From Raffaelea ambrosiae (taxonomy: Eukaryota; Ascomycota; Sordariomycetes; Ophiostomatales; Ophiostomataceae): a DNA stretch of 64,000 nucleotides. Shown here in pieces: positions 49,823-59,832 of the stretch. A model generated the notes under the pieces. The model worked only from the letters and a program-made list of their open reading frames with translations. It was not told where the DNA came from and searched no databases. The stretch spans positions 506,074-570,073 of the forward strand of contig PCDI01000004.1 of NCBI GenBank assembly GCA_002778195.1. Reading direction: 5' to 3'. Position 1 is the stretch's first letter. Every line of letters begins with the position of its first letter. The position numbers and the translations under genes are program-made.

Positions 49823-50427
49823 AAGACGGGGCACAGATTGACCAGAACGCAAGCAAGAGAAGGGAAATGGTAGAACAGGCGAACCACTTACAAGATAGAC
49901 CTGGTAGAACTGGAACTTCCACTGGCCACTCGCATCCTTGACGAGATCGGCGCGACCCGCCCACTCCTTCTGCGTCTTCTCTCCTGTTTTCAGCGTATAC
50001 TGGACCACTCCATAGAGCATAAAGTCTTGTGCATTGGGGCCAAAGGGGAAGAATCTCAGGACGGTGTGCTCGCGGCTGGCCACGGCCGTCCACATGCTCT
50101 GACGCGTGGCCAGGATCTCTGGGGCCAATGGGTTCCCGTATTAGAAAAATCAAAACAAAGGTCACGAGAGGAGACAGAACACAGACACAGAGGGAAGAAG
50201 AAAAAAAAAAAAAAAAGCAATTCCAAAAAGTCCGTGGCTGGCCGTTGCTTACGGTCGAAGCCCACACTGGTCTTGGACGCCAGGACAAAGGTGGCATCAG
50301 GGGCAAACATGCGCGCATATTGCTCATGAGCTGTGGGCGTATCGGAGATTTTGTAAAACTGGTCAAAAAACGCGACGGCGGTTGGGTCGACGCTGAGGTC
50401 AGGAGGCAGGCGAGACGAGCTGGCCAT
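49756..50427 (-). CDS. Small NTF2/SnoaL-like protein
   Basis: Three exons (50427-50253, 50118-49892, 49773-49756) encode 139 residues. Sequence reads as one alpha+beta cone: a helical N terminus (DPTAVAFFDQFYKISDTPTAHEQYARMFAPDATFVLAS), then strands including REHTVLRFFPFG, DFMLYGVVQYTL, EWAGRADLV and WKFQFYQVYLD. This is the fold of SnoaL and ketosteroid-isomerase-like enzymes, which isomerise or hydrate small ring compounds; many members are noncatalytic. The last exon is only 18 bases (DTGSA-stop) after an acceptor ACCAAG. If it is skipped, the frame runs ~50 codons further into unrelated sequence, so the micro-exon model is preferred. It lies antisense within the hydrolase's last exon. Confidence 0.75.
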
Positions 50428-51952
50428 GGTGGTGTAGGAGACGGAGAGGAGGACCTTCTCAGAAGAGAATAGCGGCGGCAAGAATGTCACGAAATAGCGA
50501 AACAAAAGAACGAAACAAGGCAGAAAACGGGCCAGAGCAGTGCAAGAGCCTGAGAGTCCCTGCAGAGAGGACTACTGGGAATGATGGTACTGGACGGCTG
50601 CAGAAGGTCCTTGTAGTAGGGGTCCTTTTAAAAAGCCAGACTGAAGAGACTGAAGAGAAGGGGGGTAGCCGAAGCTCAGAAGCACAGAAGCACAGCGCTT
50701 CCGGAAACGGGGATTACGTTGCCGGCTACAGCCAGAAACTCCGTGAGCTTGTGTGGGTCTGTCTTGTAAAGAGGGGGTGCCAAAGTATCTTTCCTTGTAT
50801 GGTGGCCTTGCCGCAGGAACTGCCGCCTCCCCCAACATCGCGGTGGGATTTCAAACCAAACCAGAATGCGGCCAACCCGGGCAACAAACAGAAAAGGGCC
50901 AATTTCTGCGCGAGAGAGGACCCGGTGTCTGCTGTGAATGTCTTGCTGGACTGAGAGCGCTGGCTGGGACAGGGTTTTCCGTCGATATCTCGTGTAAGTG
51001 GACAGACGACCCGAGACAATGGGCAAGGCGGACAGTGAGAGGGGGCGACAGAGAACGCGGATCCGCCCCCCCCCTCCCCTAGAGACGCAGGATGGACAGC
51101 CAGACCCTCAGACAGACGCCCCGTGGCAGCCAATCCGGGGCCATCCATTAGACGGCGAAGAAGGGGGGGTCACAAGGGTGGGAACTGGATGGCAGGCCAG
51201 CGAGCCCGGGCTAGAGGATGCGGGGAGCGTGCGGGGGACCCCAGAAGGGAAAAAGCAATCGAAAGGAGAGAAATAGGTGTTGTTGTCTCTACTGCGTTCG
51301 TACTGGTGCTGCTGTCGGCGCTGCTGTCGTTTTTGCTGTCCCCTTTGCTGCCCCTTTTGCTGTCCCTATTGCTCGGTGATTAGCCGGCCCTGTAGCGGCT
51401 CTTATAAGCCGCCCAGAGCCTCTACAAGCCTCTGAAAAGCACACCCGACCCGCTTTTCAGCTTGTCCGAGAGAAAGACCGTCCGCTTTACCTCCGCCCAA
51501 GCTGATATCGCTCGCCGACTCGCGCCACTGCTCAGCACACGGCTATCTGTACGCCTGGGGTGGACCGGCTGGAATCGACACAAGAGCCCAGTGAGTGGAA
51601 CGGCGAATCGATAGCCGCATTCACTAGACAGCAGAGAGCATTGGCTTTGCTGTCTGTCTGATTGGGTGGTCCGGCAAGAGCAGACGACAGACAAACCGGC
51701 AAGACAGGAAGCAGGCCAGCCAAGAGACGCAAGAACACATCCCACGATCACAACTGCCAGGAAAGCATCCAACAACACGCCCGAGACAAAGCACTCCGAC
51801 ACAACAAAAAGCAACAAAGCACCGGAACGTCCCGGGACGAGCGGCCAAGAGTGCAGAGCCGCTGGCAGAGAGGACACAGCAGCACGTAACTACAGCGCGC
51901 AGTGGGCGGGCGTTTCCGGGCGTCTCCTCGACAGCACACACGTCCCGCAGCG
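50428..51952. promoter_or_regulatory. Divergent promoter between the SnoaL-like gene and the Zn2Cys6 regulator
   Basis: 1,525 bases between divergent starts. It contains an inverted repeat at 51395-51412 that includes a TATAAG, short CTGCTGTC/TTTGCTG repeats at 51310-51372, and A/C-rich sequence before the regulator ATG. No gene is supported. Confidence 0.55.
51395..51412. promoter_or_regulatory. Inverted repeat GCGGCT-N6-AGCCGC (CGG-N10-CCG)
   Basis: Exact 6-base arms with the six-base spacer CTTATA give CGG-N10-CCG, a spacing used by known Zn2Cys6 activators such as yeast Put3. The overlapping TATAAG may be a TATA element. Located 540 bases upstream of the regulator start and ~970 upstream of the SnoaL-like start. 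Role inferred. Confidence 0.4.
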
Positions 51953-54900
51953 ATGCCGTCGGTTCGCGTGAAGCCGTCGGAGCGGCGGCGCTGCCCGCAG
52001 GCCTGCAACAGCTGCAAGCGCCGCAAGGAGCGGTGCGACGGCCGCCAGCCCTGCAGCCGCTGCGTCACCCGCGGCGTCGAGTTCGAGTGCTTCTTTTCGC
52101 GGCCGCTGGACGCGGCCCGCCGCCGCCGCCGTCGCGCGTCGTCGTCGGCCGAGGAGCCCAGCTCGCCGCCGCCGCCCCTCCACTCCATTGCCAACCCGGT
52201 CATCAGCCGGCCGGGCCACTCCTACACCGAGCCGCAGCTGCCCCCCGTCGTCCCCAGCCGCCGCGACCGCCACAGCGGATCCATCGACATCGACCAGCCC
52301 GATGCCGACTTTTCGTCGTCCACGAGCGACGGCCGCGCCGGCTCGGAGCCGGGCGGCGGCGTCGGCGGCCTCGGAGGCGGCCTCGGAGGCGGACCCGGGT
52401 CCGGCCTGGGGTCCGGACAGGCCCCCCGCCACGGGCACAGCCGGCGATCGTACCGGCCCGTGCACGTGCTGCCGTTGACCAAGCCGGCGCCGGTGCCGCA
52501 TCTCTCGCGCCTCCTGCAGGGCGACCGCGGCTGTCTGTTCTACATTGGCGACTCGGCCAACCTGTGCTTTCTGCAGATCATCCGCCGGCTCGTCCGCGCG
52601 TCGCTCGGCGCCTGCCCCTTCATCGACGACCCCGTCCAGCACGTCATTGTCGAGGGCACGCCGACCGACCGCGCCGACTGGGTCGCCGACTTTGCCGCGC
52701 GGCCCCCGGCCCCGCCATCGCCGGCCGACGCCGCCGTCTACCTCCGCTGGTACCGCCGCGCCACCAACTGCATCCTCCACATCTTCGACCCGGCCACGCT
52801 CAAGCCGAGCCTGCTGCGGTGGCTGCAGAAGCAGCACGCCATCGCGGCCGCCAACCAAGCAGGCAAAACAGACAAGACGAACAAAACAGACAAAACAGAC
52901 AAAACAGACAAAACAGACAAAGCCGCCCGCGGACCGGCCAGGGATGGCAGCGGTGACTCCCCCCCCTCCCCCCCCTACACCACCCCCGCCGAGGACGCCG
53001 TGTTCTACATCCTCCTCGCCATCGGCGCCCAGACCTGCCCGGACGACCACGACGACCAGGCCATGCGCTACTTCAACTACGGCCGCTACCTGATGGTCTG
53101 CGGCGCCGCCGTCGAGCCCAACATCCCCACCATCCAGGCCTACAGCCTGATCACCATGTTTCTGCTGGGCGCCTCGCGCCGCAACGCCGCCTTCATGTAC
53201 CTGGGCATCGCCGTGCGCGCCGCCTACGCCCTGGGCATCCAGCGCCGCGACATCAACGCCGTCTTCGAGGCCGCCGAGTGCCGCGTGCGCGAGCGCCTCT
53301 GGAAGACCCTGCGCATGCTCGACCTCTTCCTGAGCACCTCCATGGGCCGCCCGCCCGCCACCGCCGAGACCCGCGACACCAAGGCCGACGGCGCCGACGG
53401 TGCCGACGGTGCCGACGGTGCCGACTACTCCGCCTCCAACGACCTGTGCGCCATCTTCGAGGCCATCCTGACCAAGGTCTACTCCACCCGCACCGTCTCG
53501 ACCGCCACCATTGAGCAGATCAGCGAGCACCACCGTCTGTGGACGGCGCGCTTTGCGCTCGGCCTGGCCGCCGACGGCGTCCAGCCGGGCGAGACGATGG
53601 ACGCTGACGACGACGACAACGACGACAACGACGACGACAACGGCAACGGCGACGACAACGGCAACGGCGACGACAACGGCAACGGCGACGACAACGGCAA
53701 CGGCGACGACAACGGCAACGACAACGACAACAACCCAGGCGACAAAGGACAGTCCGCCGGCAGCCACGATCGCAGCCCCAGCGACAAGGAAGACACCCGG
53801 GGCCGGGACGGCGACAACGGCGGCAACGACGACGACGACGATGACGACGACGATGGCGAAGACGAAGACGAAGACGGCGACAGGCTTGATGAGGCTGGTG
53901 CCCGAACCGGCCAGACGCACGAGAGGAAGAGCAACGACCCTGAGAGTCGCCACAGCCACAGCAACAACAGCAACCACACCAACGACGACAACAAACGCCA
54001 GCGCATGCAGACGCCCAACATTGGCCTCTGCCACCTCAAGGAGGCCTACTACTGGACCATCATGCTGCTGTCGCGGCCCTTTCTCATCGAGCACATCTCG
54101 CGCTACATCAGCCGCACCCAGGCCCAGATGACCGCCTTGGGCGGCGGCAGCAGCGGCAGCAGCGGCGGCGGCGGCGGCACGGGCCGTGGCTACTACCAGG
54201 CCGGCAGCGGGGGCCCGTCCTCGACGAGCACCAGCGCGGGGGGCAGTGGCAGCAACGGCAACGGCACCGGCACCAGCATGGGCATGGGCACGGGCATGGG
54301 CATGGGCATGGGCAGCGGTGGCGGCTCCTATGCACACCTGCACCAGCACCTCGAGGGCCTGCGCACGCCGCCCTCCTTGGCCCACCATGCCCAGGCCGCA
54401 TCGGCGTCGGCGTCGGCGTCGGACGAGATTCTGACGTATGCCTGCGTCGACTCGGCCATCCGCACCGTCGGCCTGCTGCGCGGCCTCCTCACGGCGCCGG
54501 CCAGCACCGTGCCCAAGCGCCTGCCCTTTATTGTCAACTCGGTCTTTGTCTCGGCCCTCGTGCTGGGGCTCGCCCAGTTCGGCGACCTCGACCGCACGTT
54601 CCCGCTGGCCAAGAACCTGGCCGCCGCCCAGCAGCTGCTGGCCCTGTTCGGCCGCCACGACGCCGTCTGCCGCCGCCACGCCGAGATCACCAAGGAGCTG
54701 CAGGGCGCCTGCGAGACGTACCTGGAGTGCCGCGCGCGCGGCAAGATGGAGCAGCACTCGCTGCTGATCGGGGGTCTCTTTGGGAGCGTAGACGATCTCC
54801 AACAGCAGCAGCCGTCCCAGCCGCCGCCACAACAACAACAACAACAACAACAACAACAGGAGCAGCACCAGCACCAGCACCACCAGCAGCAACAACAGCA

Positions 54901-55606
54901 ACAGCAACAGCAACAACTGTCAACGCTACAGCAGCAGCCGCAGCAGCAACCTCGAAACATGGCTGCTCCCCAGACATACCAGAATCAGCAGCAGCAACAA
55001 CAACAACAGCAACAACAACAACAGCAGCAGCAGCAGCCCATACACACAGGCGCGCCAGCCACACCGGCCAACTCGACAAGCAGCCAGCTTCAGCCGTCGT
55101 CGTCGTCGTCGTCGTCCCAGACGCCGCAGCACCAGCAGCACCATCACCAGCACCAGCATCAGCATCAGCACCACCCGCAGTACCCGCAACCACATCCACT
55201 CCAGCAGAGCCAGAATCCCCTCCATCCGCAGGCCCAGCAACAACACCATCCACTCTCTCTGTCGCTGCCGCCGCCACCTCCACCGCCCGCCTACTCCGAA
55301 GTCGACTTCACGCCTCCGCCCACCGAGGCCGACGACTTTCTCAGCATGGGCCACCCGGACAGCATGTCCACGACGGGCGACACCACGGGCGCCTCGGCCG
55401 GTCTGGGCCCACAGCAGCAGCAGCAGCAGCATCATCCGATGAGCTTTGGGATGGACGACACCCAGCTGATCTCCAACATCTCTGGGCTGCCCGACATGGT
55501 CCTGGCCATGTCGCCGCGGATGCTGAGCTTCGACTCGTTCGACCAGAGCCTGCCCCTGTTTCCCATGCTCGACACGGCCATGCTGTCAGCCGGCGACACG
55601 TTGTGA
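51953..55606 (+). CDS. Zn2Cys6 fungal transcription factor with extensive low-complexity regions
   Basis: A single exon encodes 1217 residues. The binuclear zinc cluster is ACNSCKRRKERCDGRQPCSRC plus a sixth Cys (C18, C21, C28, C34, C37, C46). A fungal-specific regulatory domain spans ~residues 340-500 (FYILLAIGAQTCPDD, YFNYGRYLMVCGA, YLGIAVRAAYALGIQRRD, RVRERLWKTLRMLDLFLSTSMGRP) and resumes after a ~140-residue Asp/Asn/Gly-rich insert with NIGLCHLKEAYYWTIMLLSRPFLIEH. A Gly/Ser-rich loop, then DEILTYACVDSAIR, then a C-terminal third dominated by Gln, His and Pro (polyQ ~960-1065) follow. Probably nuclear, and by position the pathway-specific regulator of the adjacent catabolic genes. Start at 51953 places the zinc cluster near the N terminus. 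Confidence 0.92.
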   Translation: MPSVRVKPSERRRCPQACNSCKRRKERCDGRQPCSRCVTRGVEFECFFSRPLDAARRRRRRASSSAEEPSSPPPPLHSIANPVISRPGHSYTEPQLPPVVPSRRDRHSGSIDIDQPDADFSSSTSDGRAGSEPGGGVGGLGGGLGGGPGSGLGSGQAPRHGHSRRSYRPVHVLPLTKPAPVPHLSRLLQGDRGCLFYIGDSANLCFLQIIRRLVRASLGACPFIDDPVQHVIVEGTPTDRADWVADFAARPPAPPSPADAAVYLRWYRRATNCILHIFDPATLKPSLLRWLQKQHAIAAANQAGKTDKTNKTDKTDKTDKTDKAARGPARDGSGDSPPSPPYTTPAEDAVFYILLAIGAQTCPDDHDDQAMRYFNYGRYLMVCGAAVEPNIPTIQAYSLITMFLLGASRRNAAFMYLGIAVRAAYALGIQRRDINAVFEAAECRVRERLWKTLRMLDLFLSTSMGRPPATAETRDTKADGADGADGADGADYSASNDLCAIFEAILTKVYSTRTVSTATIEQISEHHRLWTARFALGLAADGVQPGETMDADDDDNDDNDDDNGNGDDNGNGDDNGNGDDNGNGDDNGNDNDNNPGDKGQSAGSHDRSPSDKEDTRGRDGDNGGNDDDDDDDDDGEDEDEDGDRLDEAGARTGQTHERKSNDPESRHSHSNNSNHTNDDNKRQRMQTPNIGLCHLKEAYYWTIMLLSRPFLIEHISRYISRTQAQMTALGGGSSGSSGGGGGTGRGYYQAGSGGPSSTSTSAGGSGSNGNGTGTSMGMGTGMGMGMGSGGGSYAHLHQHLEGLRTPPSLAHHAQAASASASASDEILTYACVDSAIRTVGLLRGLLTAPASTVPKRLPFIVNSVFVSALVLGLAQFGDLDRTFPLAKNLAAAQQLLALFGRHDAVCRRHAEITKELQGACETYLECRARGKMEQHSLLIGGLFGSVDDLQQQQPSQPPPQQQQQQQQQQEQHQHQHHQQQQQQQQQQQLSTLQQQPQQQPRNMAAPQTYQNQQQQQQQQQQQQQQQQQPIHTGAPATPANSTSSQLQPSSSSSSSQTPQHQQHHHQHQHQHQHHPQYPQPHPLQQSQNPLHPQAQQQHHPLSLSLPPPPPPPAYSEVDFTPPPTEADDFLSMGHPDSMSTTGDTTGASAGLGPQQQQQQHHPMSFGMDDTQLISNISGLPDMVLAMSPRMLSFDSFDQSLPLFPMLDTAMLSAGDTL
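52863..52922 (+). repeat. 9-base coding repeat (Lys-Thr-Asp) in the regulator
   Basis: About six tandem AAAACAGAC-type units, A-rich against a very GC-rich gene, encode KTD/KTN. No splice sites bound the tract, so it is read as coding. Confidence 0.8.
53605..53735 (+). repeat. 12-base coding repeat (Asp-Asn-Gly-Asn-Gly-Asp) in the regulator
   Basis: Tandem GACGACAACGGCAACGGC-type units give a run of Asp, Asn and Gly inside the regulatory domain. Confidence 0.9.
54823..55216 (+). repeat. CAG/CAA (polyQ, His-rich) tracts in the regulator
   Basis: Several runs of mixed CAA and CAG codons, interleaved with CAC/CAT, yield Gln and His stretches up to ~15 residues. Mixed codons suggest old, partly stabilised expansions. 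Such tracts often act in activation or phase separation. Confidence 0.9.
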
Positions 55607-56623
55607 AGGAAGCGATGCCATGCGAAGCAAGGAGCGAGTCCCAAGAAAGATGTGGTGACAAAAAGCAAGGAACGAGTCTCGTGAATCAGGCCAAAGACGA
55701 ATACGAGGACAGTGCCTATTTTGGAAAAGGCCAATATTTAAAAAAAAAAAACAAGCAAGAGTCTCTAAGCAAGGTCCAATATATATTGCTGCACAAGAGA
55801 GGAACAGATCCATCTCCCCAAAGGATGGCGTTCTGTCTGTATGATTACGACCTTCCGTTCTACCAAGGAGAGGCCATCAAGAGGAACAATTGCTGCTCGA
55901 AGCACCCGACTTCTACTGTCGGAGCACAGCTGCATGGAGTCAGGTTGCTTCACGTATTCACATAGTCACAAGTGCCGATACCAGAGGATGGGGGGATTTC
56001 CAATGTTTTCTGTGTATTTTGTATTTTCCTCAGGTCAATTACTTTCGAAAGGGAGACAGGAGCGGAATCGCGATTAAGCAAACCCCTTTTGACCCCCACA
56101 GGGCATTCCCTCTTTTCCCCCAAGAGACGAGCATCCATCAAAGTGCAAGCTCGCTCTTGCCAGACAAAGAGTATCTTTCCCTCATTAGTGCGGTTCAAGT
56201 GGACTCCATGCAATCCCAGAAAGCAACTCTCCCGCCGTGTCCGGCCAGTAAAGTGTGTAGTTAGATGTCAACAAGAAAGGAGACGAATGGTAAGAAGGGA
56301 AAAAAACAACATGCGGCTTTCTTATCCCGTGATATTTTTTTTTTCTTTCTTCTCTTTCTCCCTTTTCGAATCCCACCCAAACATTTCTTTTTTTTTTCCC
56401 CCACCCCTTTTTGGTATTGGCGTTGTTGTTTGTTTTCGCCTTTTCCCTTCCCTTTGTTTTTTTTCTCTTTTTTCTCCTCTTCTCGCTTCAGAACATCCTG
56501 TCCCGTCTCTTGCTCATAGCTGATGGGACCCTCGCAGAACATGGGTCCTACCTCAGCCAGACAAAATGCGGCCATTGAATATCAAAGACTGAGAGCAGGT
56601 GTGACCAGTGGTGGTTGGGTTGT
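55607..56623. other. Convergent 3' region of regulator and uS2 genes
   Basis: About 1 kb with no supportable gene. T-rich between 56330 and 56500. Should carry both terminators. Confidence 0.6.
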
Positions 56624-57621
56624 TTACCACTGGGTGCTCTCCTTGGGAGCGGCGGTGGTGTCGTCGCCCCACTGGGCACCGCCAGTCTCGGCGCTCCACT
56701 GCTGGTTGGGAGCAGCATCGTCCCAGCCGCCAGCAGTAGGCGCGGCAGCAGCGAAGCCAGCCGGAGCAGCCTCCCAGTCGCCACCGCCAAAGGCACCCTC
56801 GATGGCAGCCGGCTCCTCCTCGACAACGGCAACCTTCTCCTCCTCGGCCTTCTCCTCGGCCTCGGCCTCGGGGTCGCGGTCTGATCACACACACAAAGAG
56901 TCAGCAAATGGGAGGGCAGATCAAAGAGAAGGAAAAAAAAGACAAAGAAAAAAAAAACGTATGGAAACAAATGTTCCAGGCCTGTTGTGGGGTGCGACAT
57001 ACAGAAGTACAGATCGACCATGATGTCCCAGGGGGTCTCGCGGTTGAAGATGGTGCCGCGCAGGCGCTGGACCTCACGGGCCAGCATCCACCAGACGCAG
57101 CCGATGGCGTGGCGACCCTTGTTGTTGGTGGGGATGGCCACGTCGACAAAGTCGGTCGGCGAGTCGGTGTCGCAGAGAGCGATCACGGGGATGTTGACGT
57201 AGCTGGCCTCCTTGATGGCCTGGGCGTCGGTGCGCGGGTCGGTGACCACAATCAGGCGCGGCTCCTTGAACGACCGGGTGATGTAGTTGGTGAACGAACC
57301 GGGCGTGAAGCGACCGGCGATCGCCTGGGCACCGGTGTGGGCGGCGAACTTGAGGACGGCGCGCTGGCCGTACGGACGGGCCGAGATCACGCAGACGTCC
57401 GACGGGTTGTCGACAGCGGCGATGATGCGGGCAGCCAGAACAATCTTCTCCCACGTCTTGCCAATGTTGATGACGTTGACGCCGTCGGCACGGGTCTTCC
57501 ACAGGTACGGGTTCATGTGCACCTGCAAGTTCTTCGAGCCGACGTGGCATTGAGCTGCAAGCAGCATCTCAATGTCCTGGCTGGTGGCATTGAAAATGGC
57601 GGGGAGGTTGGAAGAGGCCAT
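56624..57621 (-). CDS. RPS0: 40S ribosomal protein S0 (uS2, laminin-receptor family)
   Basis: Two exons (57621-57003 and 56880-56624) encode 291 residues. The uS2 core runs from residue ~5 to 210 (QDIEMLLAAQCHVGSKN, RADGVNVINIGKTWEKIVLAARIIAAV, RFTPGSFTNYITRSFKEPRLIVVTDPRTDAQAI, IPTNNKGRHAIGCVWWMLAREV). The intron splits the DLYFYRDPEAEAEE junction, leaving the acidic, Trp-rich eukaryotic C-terminal tail (GDWEAA, GGWDDAAP, ESTQW) in exon 2. It is needed for 40S assembly in the cytoplasm. Codons are almost all C/G-ending, as for a highly expressed gene. Divergent from the uS15m gene. Confidence 0.97.
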
Positions 57622-58254
57622 GTTGTCGGTTTCCTTCTTTTTTTTTCACTTTTCGTTGGTAGTGGTGGTGGTGGGGGAAAAAGAAGAGAAAAAGGTAAGA
57701 AACCGAAGCTGAGGTTGCAAAGACAAAAAGTTCACGACAATTTTTAGAGGGGCCCGAATATTTGCCTGCGTAGGGAAAAAAAAAAAAAATGCAAGGGTAA
57801 TCACCATTCGTTCCATTTTGTGTGAGCCCCGCCAGGGCTAGGAATGCTCTGAAACTATATCACGTGACTATTGCTGTGCAGCAAATGCACAGCAAAGTAC
57901 TTACTTAAAGGGGAATATGGCGGCTGCCTTTCCACGCAGGTGCTACAACTGCAATTGCAACGACTGCATATGCCCATATATACTTTGCAATCCAAATAGA
58001 TCTATTGACGTACGAAAAAGGCACTCTATGAGGCTTCTTTTCCAAGTTCTGCTGCGCTTGTAGCGATCCTGGCATACATGCGGTCGCCAGACAAGATCTC
58101 GGAAGCGTGAGTATATTATTCCGGATAGTGATGCGCTAACCACATCCGGAAACGCCCAAAGACGACAAAATTTGGGGAGCTGTATCAATCACGAAGACTC
58201 GATTTGCTGGTGAAGGAGGATACTGCTTTCCGGAAGCCAGTGACAACCGTGACC
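57622..58254. promoter_or_regulatory. Divergent promoter between uS2 and mitochondrial uS15m genes
   Basis: 633 bases between starts. A/T homopolymers lie near 57640 and 57775, and a TATCACGTGAC element with a CACGTG E-box core lies at 57859-57869. No gene. Confidence 0.5.
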
Positions 58255-59293
58255 ATGCCGCCCCGTATATCAGGCCCGCAAGGGCTCTCTGTTTTCAATT
58301 GTAAGGAGAGCCACCCTCTGGAAATCCAACATAGGTGCCATGACCGGGCTTGCCAACCCCCCTCCCCCTCCACCAGCTAACCCGGCCTTTTTTCCAGTAT
58401 GCTTACGGCCGGCAACAGCAGCAGCAAGACGGCCGTCTCCTGCTAGCCTGCAGCCCTTGATCCAGACGGCCAATCTGTCGCAGAAGGAGGCGAAGCGAAT
58501 GAAGAAGCAGGAGCCCTACCGGTGGGCGCAGATCCAGGCCCGCAAGGCCGTCAAGGTCGAGCGCCAGAATGAGATCAAGCGCGAGCGCGACGCTGCCTGG
58601 GGCAATCCCGTGCACGGCATCCCAACACCCTTTGTCGTGTCCTTCGACTCGGCCGGCCAGGCACCCTTTTCTGCCACACCGGAACGGCATCCGCTGCCGA
58701 CATCCCCCCACATCCTCGACAGCCAACTGACCCGCGAAGACGTCGACGAGGCCATCGCCACGGCCTATCAGCTGAGCAAGCCGCTCGAGGTCTCCAACCG
58801 CGTCGTGGTCGATGCCGTCAGCGAGGCGCAGGAGCAGAAGGAGCATGAGGAGAGGCACCGCAAGGCTATGATCGCCATTGAGCGCATTACCTCGCTCGAG
58901 AATGGCAACGGCAAGAGCCTGAGGCACGCCAACATCCGCCGGTGTATTGAGACCTTTGGCCGGCACAACACGGACAAGGTGCTGCGGCCAAGGCCGCGGG
59001 CGCCGGGTCACCCGCCCCGTGAAGAGCTGCAGCGCGGCGGGCCCGACACCGGCTCGACCGAGGTGCAGGTGGCGATTCTCACGGCCAAGATTCGGGTGCT
59101 GGCACAGCGGTTCGAGGGACCGAAAGGCAGGAAGGACAAGCAAAACCGCAAGCATCTGCGGCAGCTGTGTCATCGGCGGCAGAAGCTCATGAAGTACATG
59201 TACCGCAAGGAGCGTGGCAGCGAGCGGTGGGTCAACATGATCCAGACCCTCGGCTTGTCGCCAGCCACCTGGCAGAAGCAGATCAGTATCTGA
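58255..59293 (+). CDS. Mitochondrial small-subunit ribosomal protein uS15m (MRPS28 family)
   Basis: Two exons (58255-58300 and 58398-59293) encode 313 residues. The bacterial-type S15 domain is at ~residues 210-313: ETFGRHNTD, DTGSTEVQVAILTAKIRVLAQRF, KQNRKHLRQLCHRRQKLMKYMYRKERG, then ERWVNMIQTLGLS. The long N-terminal extension starts with MPPRISGPQGLSVFN, Arg-rich with few acids, fitting a mitochondrial targeting peptide. The TANLSQKEAKRMKKQEPYRWAQ segment is typical of fungal uS15m. The tiny first exon was chosen because it restores this N terminus with a GTAAGG donor and a CCAG acceptor. Confidence 0.93.
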
Positions 59294-59832
59294 GAACGAA
59301 GGGCATAAATACAGTAGATGGATGTTGGTTTTCCTCCAACCTCTGCACCCCATGACAAAATGTATCTACACGGCATCTCTTTCTCTTGTTTTGGCGCATT
59401 TCCAATGCGGGAAAAGATAACCACGACAAAACGCGATGTAATTCTTCCCCATGTACAATATTACAGACCAAATAAATACATAAACATTCAAAAAGACAAA
59501 GGACGAGTTCAAAATAGTTGCAAAATATCTCGTAAAATTCAAAACCCTGATCGTCCATAGAAAGACCAATGCGGTGGTTTTCATCTCCAACTAAACTAAA
59601 TTACCAGACGCCGTCCCTCAGAACAAAACACTAGAGAAAGTCCTCCACAGGTGGAAGGCTTGTCGATTACCTTTTTTTGTGTGGGTATTCTACAATATAT
59701 AAAGGGTTGGGGGGGTGGAACATGCCAGAAATACACGGTACAAAAAAACACAGAAAAGAAATAGGAAAAAGGATACGCTCGCCAAACCAGAACAAGATAC
59801 GACATCGCTTTTTGTGCTTCGGGGCGCAATGC
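59294..59832. other. Convergent 3' region of uS15m and V-ATPase subunit d genes
   Basis: 539 bases, AT-richer than the flanking exons, presumably both 3' UTRs. No gene seen. Confidence 0.6.

Noticed and set aside
51890..54916. 1008-codon antisense frame over the Zn2Cys6 regulator
   Set aside because: Same codon-bias effect plus repeat tracts giving poly-Leu and poly-Val. The sense strand has a clear zinc cluster and regulatory domain.
57943..58188. 81-codon minus-strand frame between uS2 and uS15m genes
   Set aside because: Lies in a divergent promoter; sequence has no family match.
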